Below, piece after piece: positions 43,435 through 51,715 of a stretch of DNA of 64,000 bases; the first letter of the stretch is position 1, and each line of letters opens with the position of its first letter. The notes beneath the pieces are model-generated. The model worked only from the letters and a program-made list of their open reading frames with translations, did not search any database and was not told the DNA's origin. Position numbers and translations under genes: made by a program. This DNA is from CAWJNF01 sp963844235 (lineage in GTDB: Bacteria; Actinomycetota; Thermoleophilia; Gaiellales; Gaiellaceae). The stretch covers positions 372,001 to 436,000 of the forward strand of contig CAWJNF010000005.1 in assembly GCA_963844235.1 (NCBI GenBank), written 5' to 3'.

Positions 43435-44334
43435 TCAGTCGATGTTCGTGACGGGTGGGCGCCGCTCCCGGGCGAGGAGGATGCCGGCGGCGATGACGGC
43501 GCCGCCGACGATCTGCAGGGTGCCCATCGTCTCTCCGAGCGTGAGCACGGCGAAGGCGGCACCGAGAAACGGCTGCAGGTTGGCGTACAAGGAGGCGCGG
43601 TTGGCACCCACGCGGTTGATGGCGGTGAACCAGAGGACGTTCCCGATCACGTACGAGAGCAGGATCGTGTAGGCGAGGCCGAGCCAGGCGAGGGTCGAGA
43701 TCGCACCCCAGTCCTGCTGCGCGATCTGTGGTGCAGCGGTGGCGGCGAGCGGCACGATCGTGGCCAGCCCCACGACCGCGCTGATGCGGTACGGCGAGTA
43801 GCGGCGTAGCACGGGCGTGACCAGCACCGAGTAGGCGGCCCAGGTGATCGCTACGAGGATTCCGAGGAGGACGCCGCCGAGATCGTCCGAGAGGCCGCCC
43901 TGGGCGCCGGCGGCTACGAGCGCGACCCCGCCGAAGGAGACTGCTGCCGCCACCCATTGCTGCCAGCGGGCGCGCTCGATTCGCGTCGCCCAGGCGATCA
44001 GGCCGACGCAGATCGGCAGCGTCCCGAACAGCAGCGCCACGGTCGAGGCACTGGTCAGGTCGACCGCGTAGGCGAACGCGGCCTGATTCAGGTACAGGCA
44101 GAGCCCGAGCACGCCGGCAAGAAGCCAGAGGTCTCCCTTCCGCACCCGCAGATCTCCCTCGCGGGCGAAGGTGATGCCCGCGAACAGCATCGAGCCGATC
44201 CCGACGCGAAGCGTCGCGTACACGAACGGCGGGATACCGTTCGAGAGTGCGTACTTGACCACCGCGAAGTGGAAGCTCCAGATCACCACGGTGATCAGCA
44301 GCAGCGCGTCTGCAGGTACTCGATGGCGCACCAC
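43435..44334 (-). CDS. DMT-family transporter (EamA domains)
   Basis: A 299-residue drug/metabolite transporter with ten predicted helices in two EamA repeats. The first ends near PICVGLIAWATRIERARW and the second begins LGGVLLGILVAITWAAYSVLV. Start is GTG 44334. It is followed by the convergent hairpin and preceded by a 177-base spacer. Substrate unknown. Confidence 0.88.
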   Translation of the reverse strand: MVRHRVPADALLLITVVIWSFHFAVVKYALSNGIPPFVYATLRVGIGSMLFAGITFAREGDLRVRKGDLWLLAGVLGLCLYLNQAAFAYAVDLTSASTVALLFGTLPICVGLIAWATRIERARWQQWVAAAVSFGGVALVAAGAQGGLSDDLGGVLLGILVAITWAAYSVLVTPVLRRYSPYRISAVVGLATIVPLAATAAPQIAQQDWGAISTLAWLGLAYTILLSYVIGNVLWFTAINRVGANRASLYANLQPFLGAAFAVLTLGETMGTLQIVGGAVIAAGILLARERRPPVTNID

Positions 44335-44511
44335 GCGTGCCTAGGTATTGCTTCCCTGAGAGTCGGTGGCGACAGAGGGCCAGCGCAGCCGAGCAAACGG
44401 CGCGGATGTGTCGACTTCTCGCGGGGTGATGAGGGTGTCCTAGCGGCTGTGGCTGCTGGCTTCGTCGGATCCGCGTGTGGCGCGGCCAGACGCCGGGCAG
44501 CGTGAACGTGT
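44335..44511. other. Spacer without recognised feature
   Basis: 177 bases between the DMT transporter start and the end of the MaoC-like gene. I see no RNA gene or coding frame worth reporting. It should hold the DMT promoter. Confidence 0.4.
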
Positions 44512-45030
44512 TCAGCGAGTCGGATCGGCCTCGTCGCTCGGTGCAGGCTCGCTCCGCTTCGCCTGGATGTGCGCTGCGGGATCCCAGGGACCCTGCTCCC
44601 CGACGCCGAGCACGACACGGCTCTCGAGCAGCAGCTCGCCGTTCTGGTTGTATCCCTCGCCTTCGAAGATGACGATCCCGCCTCCGCCGAAGGCCGGCTT
44701 GTCGTTCTTCTCCACCACCTTCCAGCGGCCGATGAGGGTGTCGCCGAGCCGGGTTGGTGCTTTCCAACGGGTGGTCAGCTCGAGCATCGCGACGATGGTC
44801 GAGCCGAGCCCGTTACCGACGATTCCGAGCATGATCCCGTTCAGGAGCGTGCCGTGGGCGATCTGTGTCCCGAAACGGTTGCTCTCTGCCTGGAGGCGAT
44901 TGATGTGGTTCGGGCCCGGGTCGTTGAACACGCCGGCGGCGAGCACGACGTGGGTCTCGGTGACGGTGAGCGCGCCCCACAACTCCTCTCCCACCCCTAG
45001 GGAGGAGTAGGGTCGGCCGGGCAGCGTCAC
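44512..45030 (-). CDS. MaoC-like (R-specific hydratase/dehydratase) hot-dog protein
   Basis: A 172-residue hot-dog-fold protein of the MaoC/FAS1-dehydratase type from GTG 45030, which overlaps the ligase stop (GTGA). The catalytic pattern is visible as FNDPGPNHINRL followed by FGTQIAHGTLL, corresponding to the D/N...H and HG of the hydratase motif. With the adjacent acyl-CoA ligase it would hydrate an enoyl-CoA. A tail of about 30 residues rich in E, A and P ends the protein. Confidence 0.83.
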   Translation of the reverse strand: MTLPGRPYSSLGVGEELWGALTVTETHVVLAAGVFNDPGPNHINRLQAESNRFGTQIAHGTLLNGIMLGIVGNGLGSTIVAMLELTTRWKAPTRLGDTLIGRWKVVEKNDKPAFGGGGIVIFEGEGYNQNGELLLESRVVLGVGEQGPWDPAAHIQAKRSEPAPSDEADPTR

Positions 45031-46670
45031 GGGCGCGACTCCCACGGAAGGTCCGGCAGAATCCGCCGCGCTTCGGCACGAAGCTCGCCGAGGGCGGTCT
45101 TGCCCGTGTGCGTGCGCGGCATCTCGGAGATCACGCTGACGTAGCGGGGGCGCTTGTAGCTCGCCATGCTGTCGCGGGCCCAGGCCAGAGCTCCGTCTTT
45201 CGTGAGCCCGTGCTCTTTTCGGACTGTGATGAACGCGAAGCCCACCTCGCCGAGCCGCTCGTCGGGGACGCCGAAGACGACGACCTCCTCGATTCCGTCC
45301 AGCTGCTCGAGCTGGCTCTCCACCTCGCGCGGATAGACGTTGAAGCCGCCACAGAGAAACATGTCCTCGGAGCGCCCGGTGACGTAGAGGAAGCCGTTCT
45401 CGTCGAGGCTTCCGTGGTCGCCGGGGATGATCCACTCGCCCCGGTACTTCTTGCTCGTCGCTTCCGGGTCGTCGAGGTAGCCGACCATGTGGTTGTAGCC
45501 GCGGGCGCCGATCTCCCCGATCTGCCCGTGCGGGAGCGGCCTGCTCGTGCCGGGCTCCAGGATGGCGAGCTCGACGCCCGGCGTTGCCTGTCCGACCGAT
45601 TCGAGCAGCGCCGTGGGCGGCGCCTCGGGCAGAAGCTGGGTTAGCGTCGGTGACTCGGTAGCGCCGTAGACGACCGTGAGGCCGCAGCCGAGGATCGCCA
45701 TGACCTGCGAGCGGAGCCTGGCCGGCACCGGTGCCCCGGCGAGCAGGGCCACGCGGAGGCTCGAGAGATCCCGCGGCCTTTCCTTCTGGGCTGCCACGAC
45801 GGCCTGGCCCATGGCGGGCACACCGTAGAGCACTGTGCCTCGGTGCCTCTCGATCAGGTCGAGCACCCTGTCGGCGGAGAACGGCTCCGCCTCGATGAGC
45901 GACGCGCCGCCGACCATCGGTTGCAGGATGCCCATATGGAAGCCGAACACGTGCGCGAACGGCATCGCGCTAACGAGCCTCTCGCCGGGGGCGAACCCTG
46001 TCAGTCCTGACGCGATCGTGCAGTTGCGCGCGATCGTGCGATGATCGTGAAGACACCCTTTCGGCCGCCCGGTCGTTCCGCCCGTGTAGCAGATCACAGC
46101 CGCTGCCCCGGGGTCGGGCGGAGCAGGCAAGCGGGGAGCCGGCCGGAGCGTCCCGTACGCGACCGCCCCACGAGGCGGCTCGCCGTCGGCGCACCGGATC
46201 GCATGATCCAGAGTCGGTAGACGGCCGCGATCCCGCAGCTGCAAGAGCTCGAGGACCATCGACTCGTAGTCCGTCTCGAGAAACCTCGGTGTATAGACGA
46301 TCGCGCTGGCCTGCGAGTGCTCGATGAGGTACGGCAGGTCCGCCATGCGCAGACGAGCCCCGGCTGTCACCAGCACGACGCCAAGACGAGCGCAGGCGAA
46401 GAGCAGCTCGAGCCAGCGGGCGCCGTTGGGGAGCCAGACGACGAGCCGATTCCCGGGCCCGAGCCCTAACCCGGCGAGCTCGCGGGCGGCCCGGTTCGAT
46501 CGTTCGTGTATCTCGGCGAATGTGATCCGGGCCCCGTCGAGGTCGTTGAGATAGAAGACGCCTCCGGGGTCGCGCTCGACCGCTCGCTCGAGGATCGCGT
46601 GAATGGTGGTGGGGAAGGGGTCGCGGTCACGCAGAGCGGTGCTGGAGGGAGCCGCGTGGGACACGGTCAT
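45027..46670 (-). CDS. AMP-dependent acyl-CoA synthetase
   Basis: A 547-residue acyl-AMP/acyl-CoA ligase. The P-loop-like motif YTGGTTGRPKG is near 195, the core motif YGATESPTL and GRSEDMFLCGGFNVYPREVE mark the hinge, and the C-terminal catalytic lysine lies in HTGKTALGEL. It activates a carboxylic acid to an acyl-CoA, which the overlapping MaoC-like gene product may then process. No regulator is adjacent. Confidence 0.91.
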   Translation of the reverse strand: MTVSHAAPSSTALRDRDPFPTTIHAILERAVERDPGGVFYLNDLDGARITFAEIHERSNRAARELAGLGLGPGNRLVVWLPNGARWLELLFACARLGVVLVTAGARLRMADLPYLIEHSQASAIVYTPRFLETDYESMVLELLQLRDRGRLPTLDHAIRCADGEPPRGAVAYGTLRPAPRLPAPPDPGAAAVICYTGGTTGRPKGCLHDHRTIARNCTIASGLTGFAPGERLVSAMPFAHVFGFHMGILQPMVGGASLIEAEPFSADRVLDLIERHRGTVLYGVPAMGQAVVAAQKERPRDLSSLRVALLAGAPVPARLRSQVMAILGCGLTVVYGATESPTLTQLLPEAPPTALLESVGQATPGVELAILEPGTSRPLPHGQIGEIGARGYNHMVGYLDDPEATSKKYRGEWIIPGDHGSLDENGFLYVTGRSEDMFLCGGFNVYPREVESQLEQLDGIEEVVVFGVPDERLGEVGFAFITVRKEHGLTKDGALAWARDSMASYKRPRYVSVISEMPRTHTGKTALGELRAEARRILPDLPWESRP

Positions 46671-46872
46671 GACCGCCGGTCCGGCGGCGGCGCCGTCGAA
46701 GGAGCCACGCCAAAGCCGTACGTCACGAGCCTCCTCCGCACGTCAACCAGCCGCCGTCCGGGCGGTTACCTCGGGTCTCGTGCACGTACCTGGTCACAGG
46801 AGATCAGCCAGCTCTGCGCCTAGCCGGCCACGTTCGGCGAGGGCAGGCGGCGGCGCCATCGTACAACGGCCG

Positions 46873-47066
46873 CGGTGCTGGAAGCCGCTCGCGGTGTGTC
46901 CGCGGCTGACGAGTTCGATCTCGAGGTTCGTCTCGGCACCCTCGGCGAGAAGACGGCCTGGCTCACGCTCACGGTCCTCGCGCGGCGGGTGACCAAGGTT
47001 CCAGCGCTGGAGCTTCCGGAGCGGGCACTCGAGGCCCTGGCGCGCGAGCAGCTTCTGCCGACGTAG
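46873..47066 (+). pseudogene. MscS C-terminal fragment
   Basis: A 64-codon open stretch starting AVLEAARGVSAADEFDLEV and ending ALEALAREQLLPT. It matches the last 65 residues of the MscS gene at 38830-39612 (VLAAARTVSGGDELDLHV ... ALEALAREKLLPT), including KTAWL. There is no pore or N-terminal part upstream; the 200 bases before it hold nothing similar. It is best read as the remnant of a second mscS copy. An ATG-like start (CTG/GTG at about 46875) exists, but expression as a functional protein is unlikely. Confidence 0.8.
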
Positions 47067-47139
47067 CCCTGAGGACGCTGGCCGCCGGAGCCGCCGCGAG
47101 ATCACTGCAGGCGATAGGTGCCCGGCTATCCTCTTCGAC

Positions 47140-47571
47140 GTGGGAACGGTCGGAGATCCCGAGCGCGACGCGGCTGGCGATCTGCTGCGCTCCGCCTACG
47201 TCCGCGGGTACTTGTCTCCACAGGAGCTCTCGGAGCGGCTCGGCTACGCGCTCTCGGCCCGCACGCAGGGCGACCTGGCTGGCAGCGTCCGCGGCGTCCC
47301 GGGCGGTGCGCGTCTGGCGCTGTCTGCCGCTCTGCGCCCGCTCGGCTCGGCCGGCACGATGCCGCTCCGCCGGCGTGCCGGGGGCCTCCTGCGCCGCCTC
47401 GCCCTCGCGCTCTTCGTGGCGACGAGCGCGGTCGTCGTGCTCGGGTTCGGCGTCTGGACGCTCGCGGATGGCCTCTCGGCCAGGATCGTCCTCGGCTTTC
47501 TGCTCGTCTGGCTCGCCCTGAGCGTTCCCCCGTTTCTGATCTGGCGGGGCGCGCGCAGCCTGCTTCGCTGA
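47140..47571 (+). CDS. DUF1707-domain small membrane protein
   Basis: A 143-residue protein from GTG 47140. Residues 4-50 form a DUF1707 domain (DPERDAAGDLLRSAYVRGYLSPQELSERLGYALSAR, read in parts), which is common in actinobacterial membrane proteins. Two membrane helices follow (LALALFVATSAVVVLGFG and IVLGFLLVWLALSVPPFL). Function unknown. It is the last gene before the tRNA-Ser duplicated segment. Confidence 0.8.
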   Translation: MGTVGDPERDAAGDLLRSAYVRGYLSPQELSERLGYALSARTQGDLAGSVRGVPGGARLALSAALRPLGSAGTMPLRRRAGGLLRRLALALFVATSAVVVLGFGVWTLADGLSARIVLGFLLVWLALSVPPFLIWRGARSLLR

Positions 47572-47611
47572 CGGGCTCAGCCCGCTGCTCGCGTAGCCGG
47601 ATCCGGCTCGC

Positions 47612-47673
47612 GAGCGGAGGGGGAGAGATTTGAACTCTCGAGGGACGAAGCCGCCCCCAACGGTTTTCGAGAC
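47612..47673. repeat. Duplicated 3' part of tRNA-Ser(CGA), att-like
   Basis: These 62 bases match 49098-49159 with one mismatch (position 47658). They cover the 3' part of tRNA-Ser(CGA) up to the anticodon loop; the 5' half is absent here, so it is not a functional tRNA. A duplicated tRNA 3' end 1,486 bases away is the classical footprint of an integrated element (attL/attR). Confidence 0.75.
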
Positions 47674-47820
47674 TGAACTAACAGGCTCGATTTGCAGGGC
47701 TTTGTATCCGGTTCGCCAGTCTGTTCGCCAGTCATGCGCCAGCTGCGGGCGACGCGCCGCCGACTCGCGACCTCCGCTCGCCGAAGGAGCAGTTAGCCTC
47801 CAGGCTCTGCGGATTGGAGG

Positions 47821-48702
47821 TTGGTCTTCGACGAGATCATCCGTAACCCCTTACCGCGGGAGGAGATCGTGCCGCTCGTTCCGGTCACCCACCAGTCCTG
47901 GTTGTTCAGCCCGCCGCTGGAGCTGCCGCTCCAGCCGCGCCTCGAGAACGGGCGTTTCGACTCTCTCCGGCGCAGACCGCTCGTCGACCCGCCGGAATGC
48001 AACACGACCCAGATCATCCTCGCCGGCGATCCTGGGAACCCAACGGGCCGCGACGTCCATTTCTTCAACCGCCTGCACCAGGCCGTCGACCTCGCCTCCG
48101 AAGCAGGGAACTGCGTCTACGCGGCCTACAGCGGGCGCATCGTGAAGGTCGAGGTGCAACCGGGCGGCGACACGGCCAACGTCAGCATCGACCATCACCC
48201 CCGGGGGCTTGGCTTCGTCACCAACTACAACCACATAACCAGCGTCCAGTTCGCCGAGGGCGACTTCGTCGGCACGGGCGAGCCGATCGCCCAGGTCTCG
48301 GGCGTGCCGGACGACCCGACTCTGCATTTCGAGCTCTGGGCGGTCGTCGATCGCAAGGATCCTGGCAATGACCCGCCGGGCGACAGCGACATGGTGCCGA
48401 TCGACCCGACTCGGGCGCTCTACGCGTGGGAGCGCCGGGTCATCGGCGACGAGCCGCTCCCCGGCCCGCAGATCCCGCTCGCCGTCGGGGTCACGCGCCT
48501 CAATACCGTTCACTTCTTCTTCGCGAGGTTCGAGTCGGACGTCACGCTGCACGTGCCCATGTACGAGCCGATGACCGACGACGAGCGGCTCATCGTCGAG
48601 TTGCTCCGCGAGGCCAACCGTCGCAGCGACGCCTTGGAGCTGTCCTTCCGCCATTCGTCGTTCTGGGGAGTCGACGTGGCAACGCAGGCGGAGCTGGCGT
48701 AG
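47821..48702 (+). CDS. M23/LytM-like peptidase-domain protein
   Basis: A 293-residue protein starting at TTG 47821, with the start uncertain. Residues about 85-185 look like a lysostaphin/M23 metallopeptidase domain: zinc motif HQAVD (H-x-x-x-D), YSGRIVKV, YNHI, and the closing LHFELW. No signal peptide is seen. The N-terminal 80 and C-terminal 110 residues (TVHFFFARFESDVTLHVP) are not recognised. It is the only clear gene between the two tRNA-derived repeats, so it may be cargo of the putative integrated element. Confidence 0.7.
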   Translation: MVFDEIIRNPLPREEIVPLVPVTHQSWLFSPPLELPLQPRLENGRFDSLRRRPLVDPPECNTTQIILAGDPGNPTGRDVHFFNRLHQAVDLASEAGNCVYAAYSGRIVKVEVQPGGDTANVSIDHHPRGLGFVTNYNHITSVQFAEGDFVGTGEPIAQVSGVPDDPTLHFELWAVVDRKDPGNDPPGDSDMVPIDPTRALYAWERRVIGDEPLPGPQIPLAVGVTRLNTVHFFFARFESDVTLHVPMYEPMTDDERLIVELLREANRRSDALELSFRHSSFWGVDVATQAELA

Positions 48703-49097
48703 GCTCGCGGGCCCACGATGGCTCGTGTCCGATGGGCGATCACGGTCGGGCGGCGGACAGCGGACAGCGTCGGGACCACGAAGGTGTCACCCTCTGAGAC
48801 AAGTCGGGCGGTCGCCGACGGCTCTTCTGCCTCGACCTGATCGTCTGCCTAAATGGCGACGAGACCGGTTTCAACTACGGCTGTGACTTGCCAGCTCGAA
48901 GCGCGGACTCTGGCGTCCGTTCCTGCGGTCACCGAGCGGTAAGCAGCCACACGGCCGAAGCGAATGCTCGTGGTGGGGGAGCGCCGCTGACAGCCGCGCC
49001 GCTCGCAGGCCAATCGCTCGACGAGTCGTGCAAACGGGCGCTGCTAGCGAAGCTGCCCAGGCCGAATCCCGCAGGGTCGCGCGGGATTCGGCTGAGG
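48703..49097. other. Gene-free stretch inside the putative integrated element
   Basis: About 395 bases between the M23-like gene and the intact tRNA-Ser(CGA). I find no integrase or other credible coding region, no RNA gene and no clear promoter. If an element integrated here, this would be where its recombination genes were lost. Confidence 0.4.
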
Positions 49098-49159
49098 GAG
49101 CGGAGGGGGAGAGATTTGAACTCTCGAGGGACGAAGCCGCCCCTAACGGTTTTCGAGAC
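49098..49159. repeat. tRNA-Ser(CGA) copy of the 62-base att-like repeat
   Basis: The second copy of the 62-base repeat lies within the intact tRNA-Ser(CGA) gene (49101-49189) and differs from 47612-47673 at one position (49144). Confidence 0.75.
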
Positions 49160-49189
49160 CGCCGCATTCGACCGCTCTGCCACCCCTCC
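49101..49189 (-). tRNA. tRNA-Ser (anticodon CGA)
   Basis: The reverse strand gives acceptor GGAGGGG pairing with CCCCTCC, anticodon loop CTCGAAA (CGA), a long variable arm and T-loop GTTCAAATC. Its 3' part is duplicated at 47612-47673. Confidence 0.93.
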
Positions 49190-49266
49190 GGCGGTAGGTA
49201 GGAGGGTACTCGACGCACGGGGCACCAGCCTGCCCCAGCCCCGTTGCGCCGCAAGGATCAGTGAGG

Positions 49267-49358
49267 CGGAGAAGGAGGGATTCGAACCCTCGAGGCAGGG
49301 TAATTCCCCACCTAACGCCTTAGCAGGGCGCCGCCTTCAGCCACTCGGCCACTTCTCC
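49267..49358 (-). tRNA. tRNA-Ser (anticodon GCT)
   Basis: The reverse strand gives acceptor GGAGAAG pairing with CTTCTCC, anticodon loop CTGCTAA (GCT), a long variable arm and T-loop GTTCGAATC. It lies 77 bases from tRNA-Ser(CGA). Confidence 0.94.
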
Positions 49359-49438
49359 GCGGCGAAAGGCAATGGTACCAGCGTGCAAGGCGCCGGTTCA
49401 TGTCCCCGGGGGCCCATTCCCGGCCCGAGGAACGACGA

Positions 49439-49461
49439 AGCCCGCCGGGGATTGGCGGGCT
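49439..49461. terminator. Hairpin terminator
   Basis: AGCCCGCC (49439-49446) pairs with GGCGGGCT (49454-49461) around GGGGATT. It lies downstream of the leftward groES gene and upstream of the leftward tRNA genes. Confidence 0.6.
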
Positions 49462-49558
49462 CCATCTGTCGCCGGGGGGCTGGGGGATATGTCCTGCGCA
49501 TGACAGGCATCGTCTCTGGCGAACGCCGGCTCGATGCCGCGAACGGGTGATTTGTCCG

Positions 49559-49846
49559 TCAGTCGTTGACGCGCGCGATCAGTTCCGGGCGGCGGATCAC
49601 CTTCACCGCGACGCCGGCCAGCCGGACGTCGAAGCCGGCTCCCTTCGGGAACAGCACCTTGTCGCCCGGATCGACGCCGCTCGCCTCGGGGCCGGCCGCC
49701 GTGACGATGCCCGAGCCGCATTGCGCCTCGGCACTCGCCGGGATGATGAGCCCGGTGCGGGTCTCGGCCTCCTCGTCCACGGGCTCGACAACGACGTAGT
49801 CATCGAGCGGCTCCAGCGAGATTGCGACCGGCTTCGTCTCCTCCAC
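49559..49846 (-). CDS. groES: Co-chaperonin GroES
   Basis: A 95-residue GroES-type co-chaperonin from GTG 49846: LEPLDDYVVVEPVDEEAETRTGLIIP at the N-terminal strand and mobile loop, then GDKVLFPKGAGFDVRLAGV in the core. It caps the GroEL ring during folding. No groEL lies next to it in this window. A TACAAT sequence on its strand at 49859-49854 is only a few bases upstream of the start, which would give a very short or leaderless transcript. It is divergent from fabF. Confidence 0.9.
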   Translation of the reverse strand: MEETKPVAISLEPLDDYVVVEPVDEEAETRTGLIIPASAEAQCGSGIVTAAGPEASGVDPGDKVLFPKGAGFDVRLAGVAVKVIRRPELIARVND

Positions 49847-49929
49847 GGCTAGAATTGTACGAAGAAGAGACGTCTGCGCTGCAACCCGATGCACGTGGTG
49901 GCCGTCTAAACGTGCAAAGGGGGATTAGC

Positions 49930-51159
49930 GTGCGGCGCGTCGTCATCACGGGAATGGGAGCGGTCACGCCGCTCGGCAACGACGTCGAGTCGACCTGGCA
50001 CGGCGCCATCGAGGGTCGAAGCGGCGTGGACTTCATGCGCGCGTTCGACACGAGCGACTTCCCGGTCCACATCGCCGCCGAGGTGAAAGACTTCGATCTG
50101 AACGGCGACCTGGTGCCGGCGAAGGAGCTCAAGCGGATCGATCGCAACGTGCAGTTCGCGCTCGCGGCGGCGAGCGAGGCGCTCGGCCACGCCGGCAAGA
50201 ACGGGTACCAGCCAGACCGTGTCGGAGTGGTGCTCGGGTCGGGCATCGGGGGGCTGCACGAGCTGCTGCGCCAGTACGACGTGCTGAAGGAGCGCGGGCC
50301 CGACCGGGTATCGCCGACCTTCCTCCCGAACGTCCTTCCGGACTCAGCAAGCGGCCAGGTGGCGATCGCGCTCGGACTGCGCGGGCCCAACTACGCCGTT
50401 GTCTCGGCCTGTGCGACGGGCTCGCACGCCATCGGCGAGGGCGCCGAGCTCGTGCGCCACGGCCATGCTGATGCCGTGCTGGCCGGCGGCACGGAGGCGT
50501 GTATCCACCCGCTCTTCTTCGCCGGGTTCTGCTCGATGCGCGGCCTCGTGTCCGAGGAGGAAGATCCGGCGAAGGCATCCCGCCCGTTCGATCTGAGCCG
50601 AGCAGGCTTCGTGATGGGCGAAGGCGCGGGAATCGTCATGCTCGAGGAGCTCGAGCATGCGCGTGAGCGCGGCGCCACTCTCTACGCCGAGGTGCTCGGC
50701 TACGGCGCGTCGAACGACGCGTACCACATGGCCGCGCCCGACCCCGACTCGGTGGGGGTCGCGGAGATGATGCGTGCGGCGCTCGACCGGGCAGGCGTCG
50801 ACCCGGTGCGGGTCGACTACATCAACGCGCACGGCACGTCGACGCCGCTCGGCGACACCGCCGAGACGAAGGCGATCAAGGACGTCTTCGGGCGGCACGC
50901 CTACGACCTCGCCGTCTCCTCGACGAAGTCGACGATGGGGCATCTGCTCGGTGCGGCCGGCGCGGTCGAGGCGATCATGTCGGCGCTCGCGATCCACCAC
51001 CAGCTGCTGCCCCCGACGATCAACTACCACGAGCCCGATCCGACCTGCGACCTCGACTACGTGCCCAACGAGGCGAGGGAGAAGACGATCGACGTCGCCC
51101 TGTCGAACGCGATGGGCCTCGGCGGTCACAACGGCTGCGTCCTTTTCGGAAGGGTGTAG
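49930..51159 (+). CDS. fabF: Beta-ketoacyl-ACP synthase II
   Basis: A 409-residue condensing enzyme of fatty-acid elongation, from GTG 49930 with AAAGGGGG just upstream. Catalytic residues are C161 (SACATGSH), H301 (INAHGTSTPLGD), K333 and H338 (KSTMGHLLGA). It condenses malonyl-ACP with acyl-ACP. No acyl carrier protein or other fab gene is adjacent. The opposite-strand long open frame over it is a GC artefact. Confidence 0.94.
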   Translation: MRRVVITGMGAVTPLGNDVESTWHGAIEGRSGVDFMRAFDTSDFPVHIAAEVKDFDLNGDLVPAKELKRIDRNVQFALAAASEALGHAGKNGYQPDRVGVVLGSGIGGLHELLRQYDVLKERGPDRVSPTFLPNVLPDSASGQVAIALGLRGPNYAVVSACATGSHAIGEGAELVRHGHADAVLAGGTEACIHPLFFAGFCSMRGLVSEEEDPAKASRPFDLSRAGFVMGEGAGIVMLEELEHARERGATLYAEVLGYGASNDAYHMAAPDPDSVGVAEMMRAALDRAGVDPVRVDYINAHGTSTPLGDTAETKAIKDVFGRHAYDLAVSSTKSTMGHLLGAAGAVEAIMSALAIHHQLLPPTINYHEPDPTCDLDYVPNEAREKTIDVALSNAMGLGGHNGCVLFGRV

Positions 51160-51189
51160 TTAGGCCGGCAGGCACGGTCGGCGCGTCCC

Positions 51190-51294
51190 ATGCGACAGGA
51201 CGGGCCGGATGAGATCCCCTACGACCCTTCGTGCGACCTCGTCGAGGCGTACCGCTCCGGCCGCTCCTCGGGACCGCCGTTCCGTAGGGCCTAG
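51190..51294 (+). CDS. Possible 34-residue protein of unknown function
   Basis: A short open frame (MRQDGPDEIPYDPSCDLVEAY...) follows fabF by 30 bases and ends in the TAG that overlaps the end of the rhodanese gene. It has no clear ribosome site and its 5' part covers a decayed copy of the GGGCCGGAT palindrome family, so it may not be a gene. Confidence 0.2.
   Translation: MRQDGPDEIPYDPSCDLVEAYRSGRSSGPPFRRA
51201..51223. repeat. Decayed REP-like palindrome copy
   Basis: CGGGCCGGATGAGATCC followed by CCTACG matches one arm of the hairpin family at 58791-58816, 59703-59726 and 62282-62309 but lacks the middle of the second arm. Confidence 0.4.
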
Positions 51295-51715
51295 CGCCTG
51301 TCGGAGGGCGTGCTCGGCGAGCTGCCGTTCCGGTAGGGCTCCAGCGGGAGGCCGGCCGCGTGCCAAGCGGCCACCCCGCCGACAACGTCGGTCGCATCCG
51401 CGAACCCGATGTCCTGGAGCCACACAGCGGCGAGGCTCGAGGAGTAGCCCTCCCGGCAGACGACGACGAGCCGCGAGTCGAGCGGCAGCTTGGGATTCGA
51501 CGTCAGCACGGACGGATCGAGCCGCCAGAGCACCGTCGACAGCGGATGATAGAGGCGCGTGGTAGGAGCCAGCCCTGGCGCCGCCGCTCGTCCTCGGACC
51601 TGGTGTCGACGAGAACAGCGCCGTTCCGAGCTTCCTGCCACGCCTGCGTCGGCGTCAGGCGCTGGAGCCGCTCGCGGGCGCGCTCGACGAGCTCGTCGAT
51701 CGGTGTTCGGGTCAC
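51291..51715 (-). pseudogene. Rhodanese-like protein, frameshifted
   Basis: A single-domain rhodanese read in two frames. GTG 51715, overlapping the HAD stop, gives VTRTPIDELVERARERLQRL...VDTRSEDERRRQGW, then one base appears missing near 51555 and the correct frame continues as LYHPLSTVLWRLDPS to the stop at 51291. With the base restored it has about 141 residues. The active-site loop CREGYSS and the following DVVGGVAAWHAAGLP are intact. Sulfur transfer is the family activity, but the partner is unknown. Confidence 0.82.

Noticed and set aside
47612..47673. A second functional tRNA-Ser
   Set aside because: Only the 3' part is present. The sequence diverges beyond the anticodon loop, so no cloverleaf can form.
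49559..49846. groESL operon
   Set aside because: Only GroES is present. The next gene is tRNA on one side and divergent fabF on the other, so GroEL is elsewhere.
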